NCBI GenBank assembly: GCA_033850885.1
Contig: JAWWPG010000041.1
Location: forward strand, 49,602-113,601
Direction: 5' to 3'
From: JAWWPG01 sp033850885
GTDB taxonomy: Bacteria; Actinomycetota; Actinomycetes; Propionibacteriales; Nocardioidaceae
DNA length: 64,000 nucleotides
The notes below the pieces were generated by a model that was given only the letters and a program-made list of their open reading frames with translations, had not been told where the DNA came from and did not search any database. The first letter of the stretch is position 1. Every line of letters starts with the position of its first letter. The position numbers and the translations under genes are program-made. Shown one piece after another: positions 16,494 to 24,677 of this stretch.

Positions 16494-18161
16494 CTAGACG
16501 ATCCAGGCCGTGGTGTCCGGAGGTAGGGTGTCGCCGTCGACAGGCCCGCTGGCGACGATGACACTGCCCGCTGGCAGCGCCACCGGCTCGGTCCCGAAGT
16601 TCGTGACCGAGCGCCAGCCGCCGGGACGGATGAAGTGCAGCACCGACTCGTTGCCGTCCTCGACCCATTCCAGCGCGGCCTCCGACTGGAGCAGGCGGCG
16701 CGCGCTGAGCGCCCGCCGGTAGAGCCGGAGGGTGGACGCCGGGTCGTTCTCCTCAGCCTGGACGGAGTAGTCCGCGAACCATGGCGGCTGGGGCAGATGG
16801 GCGCCGTCTTCGCCGAAGCCGAAGGAAGAGCCGTCGGCCTGCCAGGGAATCGGCACTCGGCAACCGTCGCGGCCCTTCTCGGCCCCTTCGGACCGGTGGA
16901 ACGCCGGGTCCTGGATCTGCTCGGGGGGCAGGTCGCCCACCTCGTGCAGGCCGAGCTCCTCCCCCTGGTAGAGGTAGGCGGAGCCAGGCAGGGCGAGGAT
17001 CAGCATGGTGGCCGCGCGAGCCCGCTGGAGGCCGCGCGCCCGGTCGAGGGGCGGACTGGTGCCGTCGCTGAGCAGCCACCCCTTGCCGTCCTGGTTCTCC
17101 GGCGCGGTGCCCTGGGGCAGCCCGTATCGGGTGGCATGCCGTACGACGTCGTGGTTCGACAGGACCCACGTGGACGACGCGCCAGACTCCTCAGCCTGCG
17201 CGAGATTGTCCGTGATCACCTTGCGAAACTCCTGGCGGTCCCAGTTGGCCTCGAGGAGGTCGAAGTTGAACGCCTGCCCCAGTCCATCGGGGCTGGCGTA
17301 GCGGGCCCGCCGAGACGCATGGACCCACGCCTCAGCAACGGCCGCGCGAGGAGGGCTGTACTCGTTGAACACCAGCCTCCACTCGGCGTATATCTCGTGA
17401 ACCTCGTCGCGGTCCTCGAAGGGGTGGGCGCCGAACGGCAGCGCCTCACTGGCGAGCGTGGCCTGGTTCGGCAACGGTTCCAGGAGGTTCTTCGAGAGCC
17501 CGTGTGCCACGTCGACTCGGAAGCCGTCGACGCCCCGGTCGGACCAGAAGCGCAAGGTCCTCAGGAAGTCGTCGCGAACCTCGCGGTTGTCCCAGTTCAG
17601 GTCTGGCTGTTCGCGGGCGAAGACATGGAGGTACCACTGGCCGTCGGGGACCCGCTCCCACAGCGATCCGCCGAACCGGGACTGCCAGTCCGAGGGCGGT
17701 TCCGAGCCGTCAGGTCCCTTTCCGTCGAGGAAGACGTACCTGTCCCGGGCTGCCGAGCCCTTGGGAGCCGCCAGCGCCTCCCGGAACCAGACATGGCGGT
17801 CCGAGGTGTGGTTGGGGACGATGTCCACGATGAGCTTGATCCCTGCCGCGTGGAGAGCAGCGGTCATGTCGTCGAAGTCGGCGAGGGTGCCGATCCGGGG
17901 GTCGACGTCGCGGTAGTCGTCGACGTCGTAGCCGCCGTCGGCCAGCGCCGAGGGGTAGAAGGGGCTCAGCCACACGCCGTCGACCCCCAGTGCCGCCAGG
18001 TACGGGATGCGCGACGTGATGCCCTTGAGGTCCCCGAGGCCGTCGGCGTTGGCATCGGCGAAGCTACGGGGATAGATCTGGTAGACGACCGCCTGTCGCC
18101 ACCAGTCCGGGTTTTCCGCAGCGCCGGCGGTAGCGCTGGCAGGGATGCTCGGCGTACTCAT
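16494..18161 (-). CDS. GH13 alpha-glucosidase / oligo-1,6-glucosidase
   Basis: 555 residues from the ATG at 18161. GH13 signatures occur in order: WWRQAVVYQIYPRSFADANADG at the start (subfamily typical of oligo-1,6- and alpha-glucosidases), IVDIVPNHTSDRH (region I), DGFRVDVAHGL (region II, nucleophile Asp), AAVAEAWVH (region III, acid/base Glu) and WVLSNHDVVRH (region IV). The extra motif FADANADGLGDLKGI places it among exo-acting oligosaccharide hydrolases. No signal peptide is seen, so it is probably cytosolic and splits maltose- or isomaltose-type oligosaccharides. It is last in a minus-strand run with the kinase-like gene 52 bp upstream. Confidence 0.9.
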   Translation of the reverse strand: MSTPSIPASATAGAAENPDWWRQAVVYQIYPRSFADANADGLGDLKGITSRIPYLAALGVDGVWLSPFYPSALADGGYDVDDYRDVDPRIGTLADFDDMTAALHAAGIKLIVDIVPNHTSDRHVWFREALAAPKGSAARDRYVFLDGKGPDGSEPPSDWQSRFGGSLWERVPDGQWYLHVFAREQPDLNWDNREVRDDFLRTLRFWSDRGVDGFRVDVAHGLSKNLLEPLPNQATLASEALPFGAHPFEDRDEVHEIYAEWRLVFNEYSPPRAAVAEAWVHASRRARYASPDGLGQAFNFDLLEANWDRQEFRKVITDNLAQAEESGASSTWVLSNHDVVRHATRYGLPQGTAPENQDGKGWLLSDGTSPPLDRARGLQRARAATMLILALPGSAYLYQGEELGLHEVGDLPPEQIQDPAFHRSEGAEKGRDGCRVPIPWQADGSSFGFGEDGAHLPQPPWFADYSVQAEENDPASTLRLYRRALSARRLLQSEAALEWVEDGNESVLHFIRPGGWRSVTNFGTEPVALPAGSVIVASGPVDGDTLPPDTTAWIV

Positions 18162-18213
18162 GGCGTGCTTGCCTACCCGTCTGTCATCGGACCCGAAACA
18201 GGAACAGAAAAGG

Positions 18214-18969
18214 CTACTTGATGGCGCCAGGTCCCGGGCCGGGCATCTCACCCTGTTCGGCGTGCCGTAAGGGTCGGGAGCGCTCCGACGGGCGAGCGCC
18301 TCCCGCTCCACTCTCGCTGGTCGTGACGTCGGCGGGTCCGATGACCAGGTCTGCGTCAACACGTGTTGAGCCGACCAGGGCAGCGTTGGCCTGGTCGGGT
18401 CCGTTGACCCAGGCGGCGGCCTCGTGGGGCTCCTTGCCGAACTCGATGTGGCGACTGATGAGCCGTCTGGTTCGTTCGTCTTCGTCCAGGTCGACGTACC
18501 ACACCTCGTCCAGCAGGGCGCGGATCTGCGGCCATTGTCCTGTCCGCAGCAGGAGGTAGTTGCCCTCGGTCACGATCAGCCGGGCTGAAGGGTTGACCGC
18601 GATGGCTGCCGCGACCGGCTGTTCGAGGGTTCGTTCGAAGGCTGGCGCGTAGACAACCCGGGGGCCGTCCTGCTTGATTCGTTGCAGGATCGAAAGGTAA
18701 CCATCCGCGTCGAACGTGTCCGGCGCGCCCTTCCGGTGCCGGATGCCGAGACGGTCGAGCTCGACGTCCGCGAGATGGAAGCCGTCCATCGGTAGGTGCG
18801 CCACCCAGTCGCTGGTCAGCCCGCCGGGAGGTGTCGCTCGCAGGACGTGGAGCAGGCGTGAGACGAACGTCGTCTTGCCAGCTCCCGGGGGTCCGGCAAC
18901 TCCCACGACGGCCCGACCGTTGCCACGAACGTGGCTCCGTGCGCGGTCGGCGAGCTCGGCCAGGCTCAT
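18214..18969 (-). CDS. P-loop nucleoside/sugar kinase-like protein (PanK/uridine-kinase fold)
   Basis: 251 residues from the ATG at 18969; an alternative ATG at 19023 would add 18 residues, and neither has a strong ribosome-binding site. The Walker A motif GVAGPPGAGKTTFVSRLL is at ~residues 23-40. PMDGFHLADVELDRLG, RKGAPDTFDADGYL and VYAPAFERTLEQPV are the acceptor-binding signatures shared by uridine kinase, type I pantothenate kinase and the FrcK-like group. VTEGNYLLL and RTRRLISRHIEFGKEPHEA complete the family pattern. It probably phosphorylates a sugar or nucleoside with ATP. The ~35-residue tail is Pro/Gly/Ser-rich. It lies between an SDR gene and GH13 glucosidase, which suggests a sugar-related role. 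Confidence 0.8.
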   Translation of the reverse strand: MSLAELADRARSHVRGNGRAVVGVAGPPGAGKTTFVSRLLHVLRATPPGGLTSDWVAHLPMDGFHLADVELDRLGIRHRKGAPDTFDADGYLSILQRIKQDGPRVVYAPAFERTLEQPVAAAIAVNPSARLIVTEGNYLLLRTGQWPQIRALLDEVWYVDLDEDERTRRLISRHIEFGKEPHEAAAWVNGPDQANAALVGSTRVDADLVIGPADVTTSESGAGGARPSERSRPLRHAEQGEMPGPGPGAIK

Positions 18970-19060
18970 CGAGCCCGGCTCGCCTGCAGGAGGGCAGAGA
19001 TGCGGGTACGGGGCGCGAGCCATGGAGCGACCGTGTGGATCTCGCGCACCATGCGGCGGC

Positions 19061-19819
19061 CTACAGCTGGATGCCGCGAGTCAGGGCACCATCGACAACC
19101 AGGTTGGCGCCGTTGATCCGGCTCGCCCGAGGACTCGCCAGGAAGACGACGGGTACGGCGATCTCCTCGGGTGTGCCCATGTGGCCGGTCGGGTTGAGCC
19201 CCACGGCCGTCTGGAAGAGCGCCGGGTCGCCGGTCTCGATGCCGGCCCAGACGCCCCCTTCGAAGTAGGTGTTGCCCGGCGAGACGGTGTTGGCGCGAAT
19301 CCCCTTCGGGGCCAGCTGCAGCGCAAGACCGTGGATGTAGCCCACAATGGCGGTCTTCGCGGTGCCGTACGGTCCGGAGGCGAAGTCCGACTCCCGTCCG
19401 GACACGCTGGAGATGGCGACGATGGAAGCCGCGTCGCTTCTCTCGAGGTGCGGCAGCGCCGCCCGGACGAGGCGGACCGTGTGCATGAGGTCCACGTTGA
19501 GGCTGGCTTGCCAGTTCTCCTCGCTGTCGGGGATCGCGAGCGCGCTCACGTTGGCCACGACCACGTCGAGCCCGCCGAAGGCTTCGGCCGACTGCTCCAC
19601 CCAGGTGGCCAGTGCGTCGGCGTCTCCCACGTCGACGGTGGTGCCGATGACGTCCCCGCGGTCGCGCAGAGACTCCTGTGTCGCCGAGACGTCCTCGGCC
19701 GTGCGCGCGCAGAAGCCGACGACAGCCCCTTCTTCGAGCAGTCCCGCCACGATGGCTCGGCCGATCCCACGGGTGCCACCGGTGACGAGTGCGCGTTTGC
19801 CGCTGAGCTGCAGATCCAT
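19061..19819 (-). CDS. Short-chain dehydrogenase/reductase
   Basis: 252 residues. A classical SDR: cofactor motif ALVTGGTRGIGRAIVAGLLEEG (TGxxxGxG) near the start, VVVANVSAL in place of the common NNAG, catalytic Ser in VAISSVSGRES, and the YxxxK pair in GPYGTAKTAIVGYI (~residue 150). The C-terminus VVDGALTRGIQL is typical. FCARTAED after beta-2 suggests NADP(H) preference, via the Arg. It lies 38 bp after the acetamidase-like gene, in the same minus-strand operon. Substrate unknown. Confidence 0.9.
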   Translation of the reverse strand: MDLQLSGKRALVTGGTRGIGRAIVAGLLEEGAVVGFCARTAEDVSATQESLRDRGDVIGTTVDVGDADALATWVEQSAEAFGGLDVVVANVSALAIPDSEENWQASLNVDLMHTVRLVRAALPHLERSDAASIVAISSVSGRESDFASGPYGTAKTAIVGYIHGLALQLAPKGIRANTVSPGNTYFEGGVWAGIETGDPALFQTAVGLNPTGHMGTPEEIAVPVVFLASPRASRINGANLVVDGALTRGIQL

Positions 19820-19857
19820 GACGCGATGCCTTCCGTGGCGTGGTGGGGGATCGAGGT

Positions 19858-20865
19858 TCAGGGTGAGAGGAGAGAGCGGGCACGTGCTCGCAGCTCCGCG
19901 TGGATGCCGCCGAACGCGTCTGCCGCCGGAAGAAGCGCCTTGGGTGCCTTCACGACAACGCTGTAGTTGGCGTCGACGACGTTGGCGACTGGCACCTGCG
20001 CGATCTGCGAGCAGAGCTGATAGGCGTCCATGGGGTGGAGACCATGGAGCTCACCGACCCAGTTCACGAGCTCGGCGTTGCCGATCCGCCACGAGTCCTC
20101 CATCGGCCGGCTAGAGCCGACAGTCATCCAGTGGGTGTCGTCCTCGATCCGCGGCCAGCCGGGCCCACCACCCTTGACCAGCTCCACGATGAGCGTGCTG
20201 GTCATCGCGCCTTCGACCGCCGTACCGCAGGCTTCTCCCTCGCCCTGGCGGTAGTGCCCGTCTCCGATCGAGAACATCGCACCCTCGACGTTGACACCGA
20301 GGAAGACCGTCGAGCCGGCACGCATCTGCGGAGTGTCCATGTTCCCGCCGAAGCGGTCGGGCACCAAGGAGGAGCGCACCTCTCCACCGGCAGGGGCCAC
20401 CCCGACGGTGCCCAGCATCGGCTCGACGGGTAACTCGATGCGGTGGTCGCTGTGCCGCGCCGCAAAGGCGACGGTCCCGCGGTCGCGGTCGAGCTCGTAG
20501 ATCCACGTGGTGTCCGGAAGTGCGTCCTGAAGCGTGACCACGCGGTCGGTGCTCGTCATACCGCCGAAGAACGGGATCGCCGCCGAGGCGCCCCAGTCTC
20601 GGGCCGGCTCCAGCTCGACGAGGTGAAGCACCAGGGTGTCACCGGGCTCGGCGCCCTCGACGTGGAACGGTCCGGTCTGCGGGTTGACGAACCGCAGGTC
20701 GACCTTGGTGCTGGACAGGTCGTCAACGCTGCTCAGCGCGCCTCCGAAGGCGTCGTCCGACCACAGTCGCAGCGCGGTTCCCGGACTGATCCGCATGGCT
20801 GGCGCCGCGCCGCCGAAGGTGTAGGCGTACTGCTCGCGGGTCGGTGTGTACTCGATGACGTCCAT
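19858..20865 (-). CDS. Acetamidase/formamidase family protein
   Basis: 335 residues. It matches the FmdA/AmdA family across its length: HVEGAEPGDTLVLHLVELEPARDWG (substrate-pocket region), IELPVEPMLGTVGVAPAGG, RFGGNMDTPQMRAGSTVFLGVNVEGAMFSIGDGHYRQGEGEACGTAVE (the metal- and catalytic-residue core, ~residues 165-220) and DAYQLCSQIAQVPVANVVDANYSVVVKAPKALL near the end. The family hydrolyses short amides to ammonia and acid. It is 14 bp downstream of the FMN oxidase gene; the pair could process a hydroxy-acid amide (inference). Confidence 0.88.
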   Translation of the reverse strand: MDVIEYTPTREQYAYTFGGAAPAMRISPGTALRLWSDDAFGGALSSVDDLSSTKVDLRFVNPQTGPFHVEGAEPGDTLVLHLVELEPARDWGASAAIPFFGGMTSTDRVVTLQDALPDTTWIYELDRDRGTVAFAARHSDHRIELPVEPMLGTVGVAPAGGEVRSSLVPDRFGGNMDTPQMRAGSTVFLGVNVEGAMFSIGDGHYRQGEGEACGTAVEGAMTSTLIVELVKGGGPGWPRIEDDTHWMTVGSSRPMEDSWRIGNAELVNWVGELHGLHPMDAYQLCSQIAQVPVANVVDANYSVVVKAPKALLPAADAFGGIHAELRARARSLLSP

Positions 20866-20879
20866 CGCCGGAAAATACC

Positions 20880-22097
20880 TCAGTTCGTGCGCAGCCGTAC
20901 ATGCTCGGGTCGGAGATCGGACACCTGGGTCACTCCCAGCAGCGCGAGCGTGCTCGCAGCCTCCTCGCGCAGAATGTCGGCCGCTCGTTGCACGCCACGC
21001 TGGCCGCCAGCCATGAGTCCGTAGAGATAGGCCCGACCTACGAGTACAGCACGAGCGCCGAGTGCTACCGCAGCGACTGCGTCGCTGCCGGACATGATTC
21101 CGCCGTCGATGTAGACCTCGGCTCGATCACCGACCGCGTCGACGACGTCGGGCAGCACCTCCAGCGGGGTGGGCGCCCGATCCAGCTGGCGCCCGCCGTG
21201 GTTGGAGACGACTACGGCGTCGACACCTGCATCGACGACGGCGCGGGCATCGGCGACGGACTGGAGGCCCTTGACGACCAGCGGTCCCTCCCACGCGGAT
21301 CGCAGCCACGCCACGTCCGCCATCGTCATGGCTGGGTCGAACATGCGGGCGATCAGCTCGGCGACAGTGCCGTCGAAGCGGTCAAGAGACGCGAACTCCA
21401 GCGCTTCGGTGGTGATGAGGTCGAACCACCAAGCCGGGTGCATGGCGCCCTCGGCGAACGTGCGCAGCGACAGCGAAGGGGGAATGGTCAGGCCGTTGCG
21501 CACGTCACGCAGGCGTGGTCCTGGAACCGGCACATCCACGGTGAGCACCAGGGCCTCGTATCCCGACTCCCGAGCCCGCACCACGAGGTCACGGCTTGCC
21601 TCCCGGTCGCGCCACAGATACAGCTGGAACCACCGACGCGCACCGGGGGCCTCGTCCGCGAGCCGCTCGATGGACGTCGTCCCCATCGTGGACAGGGCAT
21701 AGGGAATACCCACGCGCTCGGCGACGCGAGCGACTGCCGGCTCCCCCTCGGTGTGCATCATGCGGGTGAACCCGGTCGGGGCGAAGATCAGCGGCGCGGT
21801 CGCCGGTCGCCCGAGGATCGTCGTCGTCGTGTCCACCCCAGAGACGTCACGAAGCACCTGCGGCTGGAACTCGACTCGGGCATACGCCTGCCGCGAGCGT
21901 CGCAGACTGACCTCGTCACCGGCCGCGCCGTCGGTGTAGTCGAAGACCGCTCGTGGAGCGCGGCGCCGGGCCAGCAGACGCAGGTCGGGAATGGAAGCGG
22001 CGCCTGCCAACCGCCGTTGCGTTGGATCGAGCGCGAGGCGCCTGGTACCGAGCAGCGGCTGCAGCTCGGACCAGCGGGGCCAGTGTCGGGCGGTCAT
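20880..22097 (-). CDS. FMN-dependent alpha-hydroxy-acid oxidase / lactate monooxygenase-like
   Basis: 405 residues from the ATG at 22097; a second in-frame ATG ~27 nt upstream (MPGVVYKAR) is possible. The family core is complete: PLIFAPTGFTRMMHTEGEPAVARVAE, YALSTMGTTSIE, WFQLYLWRDRE, LVLTVDVPVPGPRLRD, and VVVSNHGGRQLDRAPTPLEVLPDVVDAV, with the catalytic His in NHGGRQLD. DGGIMSGSDAVAAVALGARAVLVGRAYLYG forms the FMN-phosphate site. It oxidises an L-2-hydroxy acid to the 2-oxo acid. First gene of the likely five-gene minus-strand operon that runs to the GH13 gene. Confidence 0.9.
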   Translation of the reverse strand: MTARHWPRWSELQPLLGTRRLALDPTQRRLAGAASIPDLRLLARRRAPRAVFDYTDGAAGDEVSLRRSRQAYARVEFQPQVLRDVSGVDTTTTILGRPATAPLIFAPTGFTRMMHTEGEPAVARVAERVGIPYALSTMGTTSIERLADEAPGARRWFQLYLWRDREASRDLVVRARESGYEALVLTVDVPVPGPRLRDVRNGLTIPPSLSLRTFAEGAMHPAWWFDLITTEALEFASLDRFDGTVAELIARMFDPAMTMADVAWLRSAWEGPLVVKGLQSVADARAVVDAGVDAVVVSNHGGRQLDRAPTPLEVLPDVVDAVGDRAEVYIDGGIMSGSDAVAAVALGARAVLVGRAYLYGLMAGGQRGVQRAADILREEAASTLALLGVTQVSDLRPEHVRLRTN

Positions 22098-22208
22098 CCT
22101 CGCTTTGTACACGACGCCAGGCATCTCGGGAAAGGCCGGTCGGTGGTCAGGCGGACCCGTCACCGGCATACCCGAAGCCGCCCCGCAGGTATGGCGCGAG
22201 GCACGTCC

Positions 22209-23414
22209 CTATGCGCTGTCCGGCACCACGCTTCGCCGGGGCTGACCTCCGTTGGGCCCGACCTCCTGCTGGCTCAGACGCTGCTGCAGCACGTCACGCT
22301 CGACCTGGAGCATGGCAAGGTTCGTCCGTAGGTCGTCGCACTTGATGCGCAGTCTTGCGGCGTTCTTTGCCATGCCGATCAGCCCTTGCACTGCCGTCTG
22401 GAGCAGCTGACCATCTGAGGCGGTTGTGGGATCCACTCCTCCGCTCGGGGGAATGACGTCCGGGATCAGCTCGTCCAGATCTCCCTCGATTCGCACACCT
22501 GAGAGCCGGAGGGCTTCTACCGTCTGAGTTGCACGCCGCCGCACCCAGGAATGCTGTGTTTCGGACAAGCCAAAGCCCGGTTCAGAGTCGGCGAGCAACC
22601 CAAGTGTGGAAGCGGCCAGAGCGGTCTTGATCCCATAGGTGCGCTCGGCCTGTGCTGCCCCTTGCATCGCCAGGTTCACTCGCCGTACGAGCTCGGAGGA
22701 GTACGCACCGAGGCGTGAGTTGGTCCGCTTCGGTTCGGTGAGACCAGCCAGGTTCACTCCGATAGCCGATCCGAACCTTCGAGACACGACCTGGCGATCG
22801 CTTCCGGCCGGCGGGACAGTGACGATCGTGATCCGTTCGCGGGGGACGAACTCCTGCCACCTGTGGACGAGCCGTACGAGATCATGCTGCCTCCAGAACC
22901 ATTCGTGAACCTCGTCGACGTCAGAAAGGATCGGGTTCGCGGACCTTGCTGACCCCGACGGTGTCTCCACGGTCGCAATGTCGGCGCAGACAGCAGAGGA
23001 GAAGTCGGCCCACGAGAATGTCTTGACGCCGTTTCTGATCGCCGTCTGCCACGCGGAGGGAATCACGCGTGCCGGGTCTCTCGCCGTGATGACGACGTGA
23101 GCCTCAGTTGGGGCGAACGCCGCCATGAGACGCTCGACCTTGGCTCTGTCCAACGCCGCCAGAAGCTCGTTGGACAGCACCACGTCATTGGCATGTTCGC
23201 GCACCCGTGACGAGAGGATGCTCCATGCTTCCGGAGGGTCCGTCTGCGGTTCCGCTCTACCAAAGAACGCCCTAATCGCGGCGTACTTGAGAACCCCTCC
23301 GGGCCAATAGATACCGGACTCCGCGAGATGATCCAAATGCTGTTCGCAGAGGTCCTGAAGATATGTGGTTGCGGATTTCATCGTCCCGATATGTAGGCGC
23401 ACCCGTCGTGCCAT
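22209..23414 (-). CDS. Sulfotransferase-like protein, paralogue 2
   Basis: 401 residues. The N-terminus MARRVRLHIGTMKSATTYLQDL carries the PAPS-loop signature and aligns closely with the protein at 2843-4135. NDVVLSNELLAALDRAKVERL, VVITARDPARVIPSAWQTAIRNG (3'-phosphate region) and the VTVPPAGSDR block are all shared. The C-terminal ~70 residues (KNAARLRIKCDDLRTNLAMLQVERDVLQQRLSQQE) are a predicted coiled coil, again as in the paralogue. Acceptor unknown. Local base composition is a little lower in GC than its neighbours. Upstream, 23415-23680 contains a sigma-factor relic. Confidence 0.72.
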   Translation of the reverse strand: MARRVRLHIGTMKSATTYLQDLCEQHLDHLAESGIYWPGGVLKYAAIRAFFGRAEPQTDPPEAWSILSSRVREHANDVVLSNELLAALDRAKVERLMAAFAPTEAHVVITARDPARVIPSAWQTAIRNGVKTFSWADFSSAVCADIATVETPSGSARSANPILSDVDEVHEWFWRQHDLVRLVHRWQEFVPRERITIVTVPPAGSDRQVVSRRFGSAIGVNLAGLTEPKRTNSRLGAYSSELVRRVNLAMQGAAQAERTYGIKTALAASTLGLLADSEPGFGLSETQHSWVRRRATQTVEALRLSGVRIEGDLDELIPDVIPPSGGVDPTTASDGQLLQTAVQGLIGMAKNAARLRIKCDDLRTNLAMLQVERDVLQQRLSQQEVGPNGGQPRRSVVPDSA

Positions 23415-23488
23415 GACGAGACTCTACTGACGCTAAGGCTCTTATCGAACTGAAAAGCAAGCGTGTCTCGAGAAAGTCGTCAGAACTG

Positions 23489-23614
23489 CTAAAGCTCGGA
23501 GATTCGTCGTTGCAGGAGCCGTTGCTCGGGTTGACCCGGCTCAGCGAGGTCGAGGGCTTTGGCGTAGGCACGCCGCGCCTCGTCGCTGCGGCCGAGGAGA
23601 CGATCGGGGAACCG
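23489..23614 (-). pseudogene. Relic of the C-terminus of an ECF sigma factor (RNA polymerase sigma-24-like)
   Basis: Minus-strand translation ending at the TAG 23491-23489 reads LLGRSDEARRAYAKALDL, AEPGQPEQRLLQRRISEL, which matches the conserved helical end of long ECF sigma factors with a TPR-like C-terminus (LGR-x-x-EA-x-x-AY-x-x-AL, then ER-x-x-L-x-x-R-x-x-EL). The in-frame sequence remains open only to a TAG at 23668-23666 and loses similarity before ~23614. The plus-strand acylphosphatase gene starts at 23681. Everything upstream of the sigma gene's tail is absent, so this is a deletion remnant. Confidence 0.6.
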
Positions 23615-23680
23615 CCCGATCCGACAGGTAGCCCTCCCCGCACGGCACATGTCGATGCCGAGCACCTAGGATCGCCCGTC

Positions 23681-23983
23681 ATGGACGCCATCAGGTCTTC
23701 AGAGTCGGGATCCGAGGTGATCGCACGCGAGGTCGCGGTGTTCGGCCGCGTGCAAGGGGTGTTCTTCCGCGCCACCTGTAAGGAGGAGGCGGAGCGCTCT
23801 GGTGCCAGCGGGTGGGCCCGCAACGAGTCCGATGGCTCCGTCCGTGCCTTGTTCGAGGGCCCAACGAAAGCCGTCGAGTCGATGCTCGACTGGTGCGGAC
23901 GGGGTCCGAGTGGCGCGGTGGTGGACCGCACTCAGGTCGTCGAAAGAAAGCCCTCAGGGGTCCACGGGTTCTCGCTGGAGTGA
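23681..23983 (+). CDS. acyP: Acylphosphatase
   Basis: 100 residues from the ATG at 23681; a GTG at 23717 (VIAREVAVFGRVQ) is an alternative that gives the usual ~90-residue length. The signature VFGRVQGVFFRATCKEEAERSGASG contains the phosphate-binding loop with its Arg. GWARNESDGSVRALFEGP has the catalytic Asn. It hydrolyses acyl phosphates such as carbamoyl- and acetyl-phosphate in the cytosol. It stands alone between the sigma relic and a convergent membrane methyltransferase gene. Confidence 0.88.
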   Translation: MDAIRSSESGSEVIAREVAVFGRVQGVFFRATCKEEAERSGASGWARNESDGSVRALFEGPTKAVESMLDWCGRGPSGAVVDRTQVVERKPSGVHGFSLE

Positions 23984-24068
23984 GCCTATGACTCCGGTTT
24001 CTTACTCGCCGGCTCCGGTAGAGGGTCAGTCGGGTGCAGGATCTCCTCGACGGCCGCCACTCGGGAGG

Positions 24069-24677
24069 TCAGCACTGCCCGCTGGGTGAGTGGCGTCCGC
24101 GTAGGGCGAACAGACCGGGGACGAGCTGCGGCACTCGTTCGCGGTACCGGGGGTAGTCGTCGGGGAAGGTCGCCACCATCAGACCCTCCTCCGCGCGGAT
24201 CTTGGCTTCCAGCACGACCACGCCGACTGGGACGAGCAGGATCCACTGACCGACCCCACTGAGCAGGGTGGTGCCGAGCAGCATCCCGAGCAGGCCGGTG
24301 TAGATGGGATGACGCGTCACCGCGTACGGGCCGCGAGTGCGCAGCTGGTGGTCCTCTTTGACCGTGGGCGCCAAGTTCCACATGGAGCCAAGTGAGAGCC
24401 TGGCCCACAGCGTGAAGACCGTCGAGGCCACCAGCACGGTCAGTCCGAGGATCCGGAACCACGAGACCCCGACCTCCAGGCCATCCCAGTGACCTCGGGC
24501 GATGACTCCGACCATCGCAGCTACCACCACCACGGCGATGAGCTCCGCTGCTCCAAACCGACTTCTGGTCCGCCGACGCGGAGCATGGGCGGTGTTGTAC
24601 AGCGCGCCCACTACCCACACGACTGTCACCGCGCTCCAGCAGACGGCGTTACCGGCGTCTACGAGCACGCGGCTCAT
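24069..24677 (-). CDS. Isoprenylcysteine carboxyl methyltransferase (ICMT)-family membrane protein
   Basis: 202 residues with four to five hydrophobic segments (AVCWSAVTVVWVVGALY; LIAVVVVAAMVGVIA; FRILGLTVLVASTVFTLWA; LLGMLLGTTLLSGVGQWILLVPVGVVVLEA). The signature RGPYAVTRHPIYTGLLGMLLGT (~residues 115-136) is the conserved SAM-binding R-H-P-x-Y motif of the ICMT/phospholipid-methyltransferase family, followed by EEGLMVATFPDDYPRYRERV. It probably methylates a membrane-embedded carboxyl or lipid group. Its start overlaps the Ohr stop codon (ATGA, 24674-24677), so the two are translationally coupled. Confidence 0.83.
   Translation of the reverse strand: MSRVLVDAGNAVCWSAVTVVWVVGALYNTAHAPRRRTRSRFGAAELIAVVVVAAMVGVIARGHWDGLEVGVSWFRILGLTVLVASTVFTLWARLSLGSMWNLAPTVKEDHQLRTRGPYAVTRHPIYTGLLGMLLGTTLLSGVGQWILLVPVGVVVLEAKIRAEEGLMVATFPDDYPRYRERVPQLVPGLFALRGRHSPSGQC

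Noticed and set aside
23272..23931. A 219-codon minus-strand frame covering the sigma relic and acylphosphatase
   Set aside because: It is in a different frame from the sigma-like tail, Ser/Arg-rich, and antisense to a clear acylphosphatase.
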